A stretch of 64,000 bases of DNA, taken from Streptomyces nymphaeiformis (lineage in GTDB: Bacteria; Actinomycetota; Actinomycetes; Streptomycetales; Streptomycetaceae). This document shows positions 25,222 to 33,178 of the stretch, one piece after another. The stretch is from assembly GCF_014203895.1 (NCBI RefSeq), contig NZ_JACHJY010000009.1, forward strand, positions 1 through 64,000, in the 5' to 3' direction. How positions within the stretch are numbered: the stretch's first letter is position 1; every line of letters starts with the position of its first letter. Made by a program: the position numbers and the translations under genes. The notes beneath the pieces were generated by a model. That model did no database searches. It was not told where the DNA came from and worked only from the letters and a program-made list of their open reading frames with translations.

Positions 25222-26112
25222 TTATGCAGCTCCCTCAAGCGTGCGGCCCGCGCCGCGGTACTGCTCCCACGTCCAGCCGAGCTGGCGGCGAGCCATGATG
25301 CCGACGGCGTGGCGCCGGTACTTGGCGGTGCCTCGGACGTCGTCGATCGGGTTGGCGGCGGCCGAGCAGAGGTCGGCGAACTGCTTCGCGATCGACGGGG
25401 TGATGATCTTGCCGTTGTCCCAGAAGCCGCCCTCCTCGAGAGCCGCGTTCAGGAAGGCCTCGGCCTCCTTGGCGCGGATCGGGGTCGGCGCGGCGGAGCC
25501 GATGCCGGTGCGCACGGTCCGGGTCTCCGGGTGCAGGGCCAGGCCGAAGGCGCACACGGCGATGACCATCGCGTTGCGGGTGCCGACCTTGGAGTACTGC
25601 TGGGGGCCGTCCGCCTTCTTGATGTGGACGGTCTTGATGAGCTCGTCGGGCTGGAGCGCGTTGCGCTTCACGCCCGTGTAGAACTCGTCGATCGGGATGA
25701 AGCGGTTGCCGCGCACCGACTCGACCTCGACCTCGGCGCCCGCGGCGAGCAGGGCCGGGTGGGCGTCACCGGCGGGCGACGCGGTGCCGAGGTTGCCGCC
25801 GACGCCGCCGCGGTTGCGGATCTGCGGGGAGGCGACCGTGTGCGAGGCCAGGGCCAGACCCGGGAGCTCCGTGCGCAGGTTCTCCATGATCTGCGTGTAC
25901 GGGACGGAGGCGCCGAGGCGTACGTTCGCCTCGCCGACCTCCCACTCGCGCAGCAGCTCGATGCGGTTCAGGTCCAGGAGGTACTCGGGGCGCCGGTGGT
26001 CGAAGTTGATCTCGACCATGACGTCGGTACCACCGGCGATGGGCACGGCCGTGGGGTGCTCGGCCTTGGCGGCGAGCGCCTCCTCCCAGCTGGCGGGGCG
26101 AAGGAAGTCCAT
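25222..26112 (-). CDS. xanthine dehydrogenase FAD-binding subunit
   Basis: 296 aa. FAD-binding motifs PIAGGTDVMVEI (about 24-35) and QIRNRGGVGGNLGTASPAGD (about 96-115) are those of CoxM/XdhB-type medium subunits. A CO dehydrogenase flavoprotein C-terminal domain fills the last 100 residues. It passes electrons from the iron-sulfur subunit to NAD. First gene of the leftward xdh operon, about 305 bases from the divergent PucR gene. Naming of the three subunits differs between species, so no symbol is given. Confidence 0.92.
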   Translation of the reverse strand: MDFLRPASWEEALAAKAEHPTAVPIAGGTDVMVEINFDHRRPEYLLDLNRIELLREWEVGEANVRLGASVPYTQIMENLRTELPGLALASHTVASPQIRNRGGVGGNLGTASPAGDAHPALLAAGAEVEVESVRGNRFIPIDEFYTGVKRNALQPDELIKTVHIKKADGPQQYSKVGTRNAMVIAVCAFGLALHPETRTVRTGIGSAAPTPIRAKEAEAFLNAALEEGGFWDNGKIITPSIAKQFADLCSAAANPIDDVRGTAKYRRHAVGIMARRQLGWTWEQYRGAGRTLEGAA

Positions 26113-26417
26113 GGTGGCTCTCTTCTAGTGATTCTGGTGATCGGGGGTCGAGCTAGTGGGTCCGGGGGGACGGCCGGCCCTCGACATCGTGTTCATGTGC
26201 TGTTCACGCGGTGTGTGGCCTAGTACACAAGCCACGATCGCCCAGGTGCAGTCACCGAAAACATGAAGGAGTTGGCTGGTGCCCGTCGTCGTCTTGTAGA
26301 TTCGAACGAACGGCGGGGAACAGAAACCTCGCTGTTTTCCCCTGGAAACGGTGGCACCACCCCACCGTCGACAACGCGACACCCACCATCACCGAACGAA
26401 GGAACGGCGGCGACACG
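26113..26417. promoter_or_regulatory. divergent xdh/pucR control region
   Basis: No gene is seen in these 305 bases. They carry an inverted repeat tgtgt-N8-acaca at 26212-26229 and, just left of it, a direct repeat tgttca-N5-tgttca at 26190-26206. Both are candidate sites for the divergent PucR regulator. The right part (26300-26417) is locally AT-richer and should hold the pucR promoter. Confidence 0.5.
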
Positions 26418-28112
26418 ATGCGGCTGCGCGCACTGCTGGAGAACGACGCGCTCGGGCTGCGCCTGCTCGGCGGCGAGGACGAGCTGGACCGGACCGTCCG
26501 AGGCGTGATGACGACGGACCTCAAGGACCCCAGCCGCTACCTGTCCGGCGGCGAGCTGGTGCTGACCGGCCTGGCCTGGCGGACGGAGCCGGCCGACGCC
26601 GAGCCCTTCGTCCGGATCCTCGCCTCGGCCGGGGTGGCGGCCCTCGCCGCGGGTGAGGCCGAGCTCGGCGACATCCCCGACGATCTCGTAGAGGCGTGTT
26701 TGCGCCATCGGCTGCCGCTCTTCGCAGTGAACGAATCCGTTGCGTTCGCGACGATCACCGAACACGTTGTTCGACAGGTCTCCGGCGAGCGGGCCGGCGA
26801 CCTGGCGGCCGTCGTCGATCGCCACAGGCGCCTGATGACCTCCGGTCCGGCCGGCGGCGGCCCCGAGGTCGTCCTCGACCTCCTCGGCTCCGACCTGGAC
26901 CTGCGGGCCTGGGTCCTCTCCCCCACCGGCCGCCAGATCGCGGGCGCCGGCGAGCCCCTGGAGGCCGCGCTCGCCGCCACCCTGGCCGGTGAGCACCTGG
27001 CCGCCACCCGGACCGGCCGGCGCGGCCCGCACCGGCTGGGCGTCGCCGGAACCACGTACTCGCTCTTCCCGATCCGCAACACCGGCCGGGGCGCCGCACC
27101 GGCCTCCCGTGACGTGCGCGAGACGGTCCTGTCGGACTGGCTGCTCGCCGTCGAGGCGGACGCCGGGGACTGGCCCGCCGCCCGGCTCGACCTGCTCCAG
27201 GGCGTCACCCAGCTGATCGCCGTCGAGCGGGACCGGCGTGACGCGGCCCGTACGGTACGGCGCAGGCTCGCCCAGGAGGTCCTGGAGCTGGTGCAGACGG
27301 GCGCCGCGCCCGCCGAGATCGCGGCCCGGCTGCGGGTCGCCGCCCCGGTGCTGCTGCCCGGGCTCGGCACGGCCCCGCACTGGCAGGTCGTCGTCGCCCG
27401 CGTGGAGTGGGACCAGGAGGCGGGCCAGGCCCCCGTAGAGACGGGTCCGGTCGCGCAGGCGCTCCTGGAGGAGATCCTCGTCGACCCGGCGACCGTCGGC
27501 GCCGAGTCGGCTGACCGGATCGCGGTCGCGCACAGCGGCGACGAGGCGATCGCCCTGGTCCCGCTGGCCGCGGGCCCGCTGCCGGAGAGCGAGGACGAGG
27601 GCCCGGCCCCCGCCCTCGGCCTCCACGCGGACGCGCTGCTCGCCTCCGTACGGGCTCCGCTGTCCGCGGGTCTCGACGGCGACGGGCGCCTCACGCTGGG
27701 CGTCAGCGCGGCCGTGCACTCGGCGGAGGGCCTGCGCGGGGCCCTGGAGGAGGCCCGGCACGCCCGCCGGGTGGCCGCCGCCCGTCCGGGCCGGGTCTGC
27801 GCCGCCGGGCACCACGAGCTGGCCTCGCACGTGCTGCTGCTGCCGTTCGTCCCGGACGACGTGCGGCGCGCCTTCACGGCCCGGCTGCTCGACCCGCTGC
27901 GGGACTACGACCGACGCCACCGGGCGGAGCTCATCCCGACCCTGGAGGCCTTCCTGGACTGCGACGGCTCCTGGACCCGCTGTGCGACCCGTCTCCACCT
28001 GCACGTGAACACGCTGCGCTACCGGGTGGGCCGGATCGAGCAGCTCACCGGCCGCGACCTCTCCCGCCTGGAGGACAAGCTCGACTTCTTCCTGGCGCTG
28101 CGGATGAGCTGA
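26418..28112 (+). CDS. pucR: PucR family transcriptional regulator of purine catabolism
   Basis: 564 aa from ATG 26418; the open frame upstream runs through the promoter region and is spurious. The PucR N-terminal sensory domain covers residues 1-115 (MRLRALLENDALGLRLLGGE), then a linker/GGDEF-like region, and a C-terminal HTH_30 with DGSWTRCATRLHLHVNTLRY and RVGRIEQLTGRDL. PucR proteins control purine degradation genes in answer to pathway intermediates such as allantoin. It is divergent from the xanthine dehydrogenase operon, its probable target. Two strong nested hairpins follow its stop. Confidence 0.9.
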   Translation: MRLRALLENDALGLRLLGGEDELDRTVRGVMTTDLKDPSRYLSGGELVLTGLAWRTEPADAEPFVRILASAGVAALAAGEAELGDIPDDLVEACLRHRLPLFAVNESVAFATITEHVVRQVSGERAGDLAAVVDRHRRLMTSGPAGGGPEVVLDLLGSDLDLRAWVLSPTGRQIAGAGEPLEAALAATLAGEHLAATRTGRRGPHRLGVAGTTYSLFPIRNTGRGAAPASRDVRETVLSDWLLAVEADAGDWPAARLDLLQGVTQLIAVERDRRDAARTVRRRLAQEVLELVQTGAAPAEIAARLRVAAPVLLPGLGTAPHWQVVVARVEWDQEAGQAPVETGPVAQALLEEILVDPATVGAESADRIAVAHSGDEAIALVPLAAGPLPESEDEGPAPALGLHADALLASVRAPLSAGLDGDGRLTLGVSAAVHSAEGLRGALEEARHARRVAAARPGRVCAAGHHELASHVLLLPFVPDDVRRAFTARLLDPLRDYDRRHRAELIPTLEAFLDCDGSWTRCATRLHLHVNTLRYRVGRIEQLTGRDLSRLEDKLDFFLALRMS

Positions 28113-28140
28113 CCCGTTCGGGGGAACCCGAGCGGATGCG

Positions 28141-28221
28141 CGAGGGCCCGTCGGGGTCCCGGTGTTTCACTCCTTCGGGCGAGTCCGAAGGAGTGGGGAA
28201 CGGGGCCGCGGCGGGCCCTCG
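28141..28221 (+). terminator. nested hairpin terminator after pucR
   Basis: Inner stem cactccttcgg / ccgaaggagtg (28168-28178 with 28185-28195) inside an outer 10-bp stem cgagggcccg / cgggccctcg (28141-28150 with 28212-28221). It starts 28 bases after the pucR stop. The rest of the 324-base gap to 28436 is promoter. Confidence 0.7.
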
Positions 28222-28338
28222 GCGCAGGGTCCCGCGGACCCGGCCCGCGCCTGATCACCGGCGTGATCACTGGCCGACAGGCCCTCCGGCGCCCGACGGG
28301 AACGGGCCGCGGCGGGGGTCCGCACCCCCTTCGGAGTC

Positions 28339-28356
28339 TTGTGAAATTTTTCACCC
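28339..28356. promoter_or_regulatory. Rex-box-like site
   Basis: ttgtgaaatttttcaccc matches the Rex operator pattern TTGTGAA-N4-TTCACAA except at the last two bases. The core gtgaaa-tt-tttcac is a perfect inverted repeat at 28341-28354. It lies about 80 bases before the TPR gene start. Rex is the NADH-sensing repressor of respiratory genes in Streptomyces; its binding here is inference. Confidence 0.5.
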
Positions 28357-28436
28357 GACCCCTTGGCCGGGTACTCCCTTCCGTGCTGAGATGCCGTCCT
28401 ACTCAACAGCTCGATGGCGCGCTCGGGGAGGGCAAT

Positions 28437-29240
28437 GTGGCGGATACCGCCATGTCTGGTTCCGAATCAAGGGGTGGCGAAGATCCGTCCCTCGCCTACG
28501 GCAAGGAGACACCCGTGGAGACCGCCATATGGCGGCTCCGCTCCCGAGGTTGCTGGACGGACGCGGCCGCGCTGCTCGCGCCGCACGCGACCGAACCGGC
28601 GGCCGCACTCGAACGGGCCGCGCTGCTCATCGAGCGCTGCCTCTACACCGAGAAGGGCTGGGCCGATGCCGAGGAGGCGCTGCGGGCGGCCGAGGCGGTG
28701 GCCGGCACCGACGAGGAACGCGGGGCCGCGGCCTGCGAACGCGGCTATCTCGCCTACGCCTCCACCCTGTTGGGGGTGCGCGACCGGGCCGACGAGGCAC
28801 GGATGGCGCTCGGCCGGGCGGCGGCGCTGATCGGCCCCTCCGCCGGCGGCCGTCCCCTCCTGGACTTCCGGCGCGGGCTCATCGCCCAGAACCTCGGCGA
28901 CTCCCCGCAGGCGGCCCGCGCCGCGTACCGCAGGGCGCACGCGGGGGCGACCGCCCAGGGCGACTCGCTCCTGCTCTCCTTCACCTGGCGGCACCTCGCC
29001 GGACTCGCGCTGCGCGAGGGGGAGTTGGCGGAGGCGCGGCACGGTTTCGCGGAGTCGCTGCGGATCCGCGAGGAGCTGGGCTATCTGGTCGGCACGGCCC
29101 CGGCGCTCACGGCCCTGGCGAACACGGAGACCGAGCCGGAGGCGGGGCGTCTGCGCGCCGAGGCACGACGTCTCTTCCAGTTGCTCGGCGGCGTGCCGAC
29201 CTGGCTGTCGGCCCAGCTGACACCCCGGGCGGCCACCTGA
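28437..29240 (+). CDS. TPR-like repeat protein of unknown function
   Basis: 267 aa from the GTG at 28437, behind ggggaggg; the longer open frame starts inside the promoter. Only helical repeats are visible: AALERAALLIERCLYTEKGW, then DAEEALRAAEAVAGTDEE and QAARAAYRRAHAGATAQGD, with the alanine spacing of tetratricopeptide units. No signal peptide or membrane segment. It ends convergent to an ATPase/propeller gene. Proteins of this kind are adaptors; I do not recognise a specific family. The AT-rich inverted repeat upstream suggests redox or respiratory control. Confidence 0.75.
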   Translation: MADTAMSGSESRGGEDPSLAYGKETPVETAIWRLRSRGCWTDAAALLAPHATEPAAALERAALLIERCLYTEKGWADAEEALRAAEAVAGTDEERGAAACERGYLAYASTLLGVRDRADEARMALGRAAALIGPSAGGRPLLDFRRGLIAQNLGDSPQAARAAYRRAHAGATAQGDSLLLSFTWRHLAGLALREGELAEARHGFAESLRIREELGYLVGTAPALTALANTETEPEAGRLRAEARRLFQLLGGVPTWLSAQLTPRAAT

Positions 29241-29280
29241 AGTGGCGGGTGCGGGGCGGCTTCTGACGTCCCGTACCCGT

Positions 29281-30933
29281 TCACTGCCGGGGCACCAGGC
29301 ACACCAGGCTGTCGTCGGTGCCCACGAGGAGCGAGCCGGCGGCGGTGACCGCGACCGCGCGGACCGGGGGGCCCGGTCGGAAGGAGAGCGTCGGTCCGCC
29401 CTCCGGGCGGTGGAGCTCGACCAGGCCGTCGGCCCAGGCCGCGGCGACCAGCGGCCCGTACGGGGTCTCGGTCGCGTGCAGGGAGACGACCGGCGAGGGG
29501 CGTTCGGCGAGGGGCTCGGGGCGCGCGTCGCGGCCGGGGGTCCAGAGCCGGACGCTCCCGTCCGCGCCGCCCGAGCAGACGAAGGGGGTCTCGGACTCGA
29601 CCGCGGCCACGGCCGTGACCCGGCCGCTGTGCGAGGCGGACTGGTGAAGACCCGTCAGGCCGAAGGCGTGGACGGAGCCCAGCCGGTCCCCCACCACCAC
29701 CGAACCGGCGATCGCCGCGAGCGCCGTGCCCGGGTGGCGGGCCAGGGTCGCCGAGACCGCCTCGGTGAGCCGCTCCAGGTACGGGGGCCGGGGCGCCGTT
29801 CCCCGTACGGCGTGCAGCCGGCCCCGGTCGTCCAGGAGCAGCACCGTGCCGTCCGGCGCGGGCGCGAGCGCGGTGATCCGGCCCGGGACGGTGTGCGCGA
29901 GGCGGCCGGCGGGGCTCGCGTCGGCCTCGTGGAGCAGCCGCACGGTGCCGGTGGGGTCGCCGACGAGGAGGGTGCCCTCCAGCGGGCCGCCCGCCGCGCC
30001 GAGCACGGTGACCGGGCCGGGCCAGGGCGGGTTCAGGTCGCCGCGGTGGCGGGCCCACCGGACCCGCCAGGGCGCGCCCTCCGCGAGCGTGGCGAGCGCG
30101 GGGCGGAGCCGGGGGTCGGCGCCGTCGCCGAGCGCGGCCAGGAGCACCAACGACCTTTCTTCCGGGGCCTGTTCGCGGCAGAGCGACTGTCCGGCGCGCA
30201 TCCAGGCGGTGCGGAGTCCGCCGTGCTCGTCGACGCCGCCCCCGCCGGGCCGGGCGGACGGTTCGGGGCCGTCGAGGGTGCCCGGCACCCCGGCGAGGGC
30301 CGCGCCGGTGACGTACGCCGTGGTGACGAGCAGCGGGTCGGCCGCGCAGACGGCCGCCGGGTCGGAGAGGTCCGGCAGCGGCGGGGCCGGCTCCGGCCGG
30401 GCACCGTCGGCGGTGTCGGGTGCGCCGTCGAGGTCGAGGACGGTGACCCGGCGCTCGGCGCGCAGGGCGGCGGGGGCCGGGGTGCCGCTCCGGGCCTCGA
30501 CGACGAGCCGGATCCGGCCGACTCCGGCGAGCTCGGCGACGAGCCGGGTCAGCGCGGCGGGCTCGGCGGCGGCGTGGAGGTCGGTGAGGAGGAGGACGGC
30601 CCGGCCGGCGGGCCGCGACTCGCTCGTGGCGAGGGCGTGGACGAGGTCGTCGGGCGTCCGGGCCACGACGCCGAGGCGGTCGGCGATGGTCCAGGCGGCG
30701 CCGAGCGCGCTCTGTCCGGCGAGCGGGACGAGCACCCGGGCGGTGCGGCGGCGGGAGCGGCCGGACCGGGGTCCGTACGCGGCGAGCCAGCCGAGCAGCG
30801 CCGTCTTCCCGCTGCCGGGGGCGCCGGTGACGAGGCACATCCGGGGCGCCTCGGGATCGGTGAGCCAGCCGAGCAGCGCGGCGGCCTCGGCTTGCGTACC
30901 GTCCCATGCCGGGGACGGACTCACGGTCGGCAT
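29281..30933 (-). CDS. P-loop ATPase with WD40/PQQ-like propeller
   Basis: 550 aa from ATG 30933, with gaggtg upstream; a GTG at 30945 is possible. Walker A GAPGSGKT is at residues 37-44, and a hydrophobic VLLLTDLHAA at about 115-125 can be Walker B. The N-terminal half resembles AAA/NACHT-type STAND modules. The C-terminal half consists of repeated blades such as GRITALAPAPDGTVLLLDDRG and SGGADGSVRLWTPGRD. Such proteins are signal-sensing scaffolds in Streptomyces. No effector domain (caspase, TIR, nuclease) is fused or adjacent, so a defence role is unsupported. Confidence 0.78.
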   Translation of the reverse strand: MPTVSPSPAWDGTQAEAAALLGWLTDPEAPRMCLVTGAPGSGKTALLGWLAAYGPRSGRSRRRTARVLVPLAGQSALGAAWTIADRLGVVARTPDDLVHALATSESRPAGRAVLLLTDLHAAAEPAALTRLVAELAGVGRIRLVVEARSGTPAPAALRAERRVTVLDLDGAPDTADGARPEPAPPLPDLSDPAAVCAADPLLVTTAYVTGAALAGVPGTLDGPEPSARPGGGGVDEHGGLRTAWMRAGQSLCREQAPEERSLVLLAALGDGADPRLRPALATLAEGAPWRVRWARHRGDLNPPWPGPVTVLGAAGGPLEGTLLVGDPTGTVRLLHEADASPAGRLAHTVPGRITALAPAPDGTVLLLDDRGRLHAVRGTAPRPPYLERLTEAVSATLARHPGTALAAIAGSVVVGDRLGSVHAFGLTGLHQSASHSGRVTAVAAVESETPFVCSGGADGSVRLWTPGRDARPEPLAERPSPVVSLHATETPYGPLVAAAWADGLVELHRPEGGPTLSFRPGPPVRAVAVTAAGSLLVGTDDSLVCLVPRQ

Positions 30934-31044
30934 CGGACACCTCACGGGTGACGCACTACGGACGGCTGACGTCTTCGACCTTAGTCGTCCGGGGCGATCA
31001 AGACTCCGTTCCGGTGAAGTGTTCTCGCGCCCGGTGCCGGGTGC

Positions 31045-31995
31045 TCAGCAGTCCGATCCCATGAAGTGCTCCTGCACCAGGGTCTGGACCACGGGCAGGT
31101 CCTGGGCGATCAGGGCGTCGAGCAGGGCGGTGTGCTCGGCGGCGTCGGCGACGAGGACGCCGTGGCGGAGGACGGGGGCGCTGATCAGGGGCCACTGGGA
31201 GCGGCGGTGGAGGTCGTCGGCGACGGCGAGCAGCTGCTCGTTCCCGGCGAGGGAGAGGACGGCCCGGTGGAAGGCCCGGTCGGTCTCGGCGTAGTGCGCG
31301 CGGTCGCCCCGGGCGGCGGCCGTGGCGGTGGCCTCGGCGAGCGGCCGGAGCTCGGCCCAGCGGGCGGCCGGGACCGTGCGGGCGAGCCGCAGCATGACGG
31401 GGACCTCGATGAGCGCGCGGACCTCGGCGAGCTCGGCGAGCTCGCGGGGGGTGCGCTCGGTGACGCGGAAGCCGCGGTTCGGCACGACCTCGACGGCCCC
31501 CTCGACGGCGAGGCGCTGCATGGCCTCGCGGACGGGGGTGGCGGAGACGCCGAAGCGCTCGGCGAGCGCGGGCGCGGAGTACACCTCGCCGGGCCGGAGT
31601 TCGCCGCCGACGAGGGCGGTGCGGAGCGCTTCGAGGATCTGGCCGCGGACGGAGTGCCGGCGCACGGTGCGGGGGCCGAGGGGCGCCGGTTCGCCGTGGG
31701 TGTGCTCGCCCCGGACGTACTCGGCACCGCGCGCCTGCTCGGGGACCCGCAGGGATTCGGGGTGCGGCGGCTCCGGACGTATGGACGGGGCCCGTACGGT
31801 CTCCGCGCGTGCGGCGTCCGCGAGTACGGTCTCCGCGCGTGCGGCGTCGCCGAAGGGGGGCGACGGCCTCTCCGTCGCCCGCTCGCGCGCTGCGCCCTGC
31901 TCCACCCGGGTCCTCCTGCGGCCTCGTGCCGGGCCCGGCTCGCGTCGCCCGGGTCCTCTGTGCACCATAGGCGAACGGACCGACATCCGGGGCAT
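31045..31995 (-). CDS. GntR family (FadR/FCD type) regulator with long N-terminal extension
   Basis: 316 aa. The wHTH starts near residue 112 (RRHSVRGQILEALRTALVGG, with FGVSATPVREAMQRL), followed by an FCD ligand domain with the metal-site pattern DRAFHRAVLSLAGNEQL and later AAEHTALLDAL. The first 110 residues are a low-complexity Arg/Ala/Pro extension. It seems to be translated, because ATG 31995 has ggagg 8 bases upstream. The extension contains an in-frame 30-bp tandem duplication encoding ADAARAETV twice. The regulated genes and effector are unknown; FCD proteins usually bind carboxylic acids. Confidence 0.85.
   Translation of the reverse strand: MPRMSVRSPMVHRGPGRREPGPARGRRRTRVEQGAARERATERPSPPFGDAARAETVLADAARAETVRAPSIRPEPPHPESLRVPEQARGAEYVRGEHTHGEPAPLGPRTVRRHSVRGQILEALRTALVGGELRPGEVYSAPALAERFGVSATPVREAMQRLAVEGAVEVVPNRGFRVTERTPRELAELAEVRALIEVPVMLRLARTVPAARWAELRPLAEATATAAARGDRAHYAETDRAFHRAVLSLAGNEQLLAVADDLHRRSQWPLISAPVLRHGVLVADAAEHTALLDALIAQDLPVVQTLVQEHFMGSDC
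31794..31853. repeat. 30-bp tandem duplication inside the GntR gene
   Basis: Two adjacent units (31794-31823, 31824-31853) share a 25-base identical core and differ at the last bases. The period is 10 codons, so the reading frame is kept. Confidence 0.9.
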
Positions 31996-32053
31996 ACGGG
32001 CCGCCTCCGCAGGTGGGAGGGGCTCCCCGGAAGTGAGAGCCCACTCGAATCGG

Positions 32054-32074
32054 GTAAGGTAAGGCTAACCTTCC
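32054..32074. promoter_or_regulatory. iron box (DmdR/IdeR-type operator)
   Basis: ggtaaggtaaggctaaccttc closely matches the actinobacterial iron box TTAGGTTAGGCTNACCTAA, with an AAGGT...ACCTT inverted repeat at 32056-32072. It sits 25 bases before the start of the FhuF-like gene, so iron-dependent repression is expected. Confidence 0.85.
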
Positions 32075-32098
32075 AGTGCTCGCGATTCGGTGGTGTGC

Positions 32099-32965
32099 AT
32101 GACCGTCCCCGCCCTGTTGCCCACGCCCCTGGCCTCCCCCGTCGCGGCTTCCTACGCCCGGCTCGCCGAGGCCTTCCCCGGCCTGCGGACGGAGGAGCCC
32201 GCCCGGGGCGAGCGGATGCCGCGCGGCGCGGGCTGGGTCGGCGCGGACGAGCTCGCGGCCGGCGGCCCCGCCCTCGACGCCTTCCTCGCCTGGGACGACG
32301 CACAGGTGCTGCGGGACCACGGCACCCGGGCCCGCCCCGACGTCGTCGCGAGCTTCGGGCTGCACCGGTACGCCTGGCCCGCGTGCCTCCTCGTCACCGT
32401 CCCCTGGTTCCTGGACCGCCGGGTGCCCCGGCTGCCCGTCCGGAACGTGGCCTTCCAGCGGGTGCGGGGCCGCATGGCGGTCCGGGTCGAGGAGTTCGCC
32501 TGCCTGCCGGGCGACCCCGCCGCCGCCCTGCCCGGCGCCCGGGTCGTCGACGGCGAGGAGGCACTGCGGGCCGAGGTCCGCGCCTCGCTCGCCGAGCACT
32601 TCGAGGCCGTCCTCGACGGCTTCGGCCCCCGGATGCGGCGCGGCCGCCGCGCCCTGTGGGGGATGGCCACGGACGAGATCGTCGAGGGCCTCTGGTACGT
32701 CGCGACCCTGCTCGGCGAGGAGCGGCGGGCGATGACCGAGCTCGAACTCCTCCTGCCGGGCACCCCCAAGGCCTACAAGCCGTACACCGGCGGCGCGGGC
32801 TTCCGCGAGCTCGCCGGCACCGAGGGGGCGGACGGCGCCCCGGCCGCCACCCGCGACCGGGCCAGCTGCTGCTTCTTCTACACGCTGCGTCCCGAGGACA
32901 CCTGCCTCACCTGCCCGCGCACCTGCGACGCCGAGCGCATCCGCCGGCTGACCGCGACCGTCTGA
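32099..32965 (+). CDS. FhuF-like [2Fe-2S] ferric siderophore reductase
   Basis: 288 aa from ATG 32099. The C-terminus holds the unusual FhuF cluster motif: Cys257-Cys258, ten residues, Cys269, two residues, Cys272 (CCFFYTLRPEDTCLTCP), the same spacing as E. coli FhuF. Such proteins reduce iron(III)-hydroxamate siderophores in the cytoplasm to release iron. An iron box lies directly upstream, supporting iron-limited expression. In Streptomyces the likely cargo is desferrioxamine iron; no siderophore transporter or biosynthesis gene is adjacent. Confidence 0.9.
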   Translation: MTVPALLPTPLASPVAASYARLAEAFPGLRTEEPARGERMPRGAGWVGADELAAGGPALDAFLAWDDAQVLRDHGTRARPDVVASFGLHRYAWPACLLVTVPWFLDRRVPRLPVRNVAFQRVRGRMAVRVEEFACLPGDPAAALPGARVVDGEEALRAEVRASLAEHFEAVLDGFGPRMRRGRRALWGMATDEIVEGLWYVATLLGEERRAMTELELLLPGTPKAYKPYTGGAGFRELAGTEGADGAPAATRDRASCCFFYTLRPEDTCLTCPRTCDAERIRRLTATV

Positions 32966-33178
32966 GACCCCCGGGCCGCGACCGCACTTACGCCACCCTT
33001 TCGAGTGATGCCAATCGAACTCAATTCCCTTTCCCTGCACGGATGTTCGGCCAGATCGCACCTATTCGCATGCCTTGCGACCCCGATGGCGTGCTCTTGC
33101 CCCGAAACGCCTTGAGCACCCCACGGGGTCGGCCAGTATGGGCCGCCAAACGCCCTACTGCGATGCAAGGGACACCGC

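Noticed and set aside
29281..30933. ATPase/propeller gene considered as an antiphage defence system
   Set aside because: No nuclease, TIR, protease or membrane effector is fused or adjacent, and there is no defence-island context.
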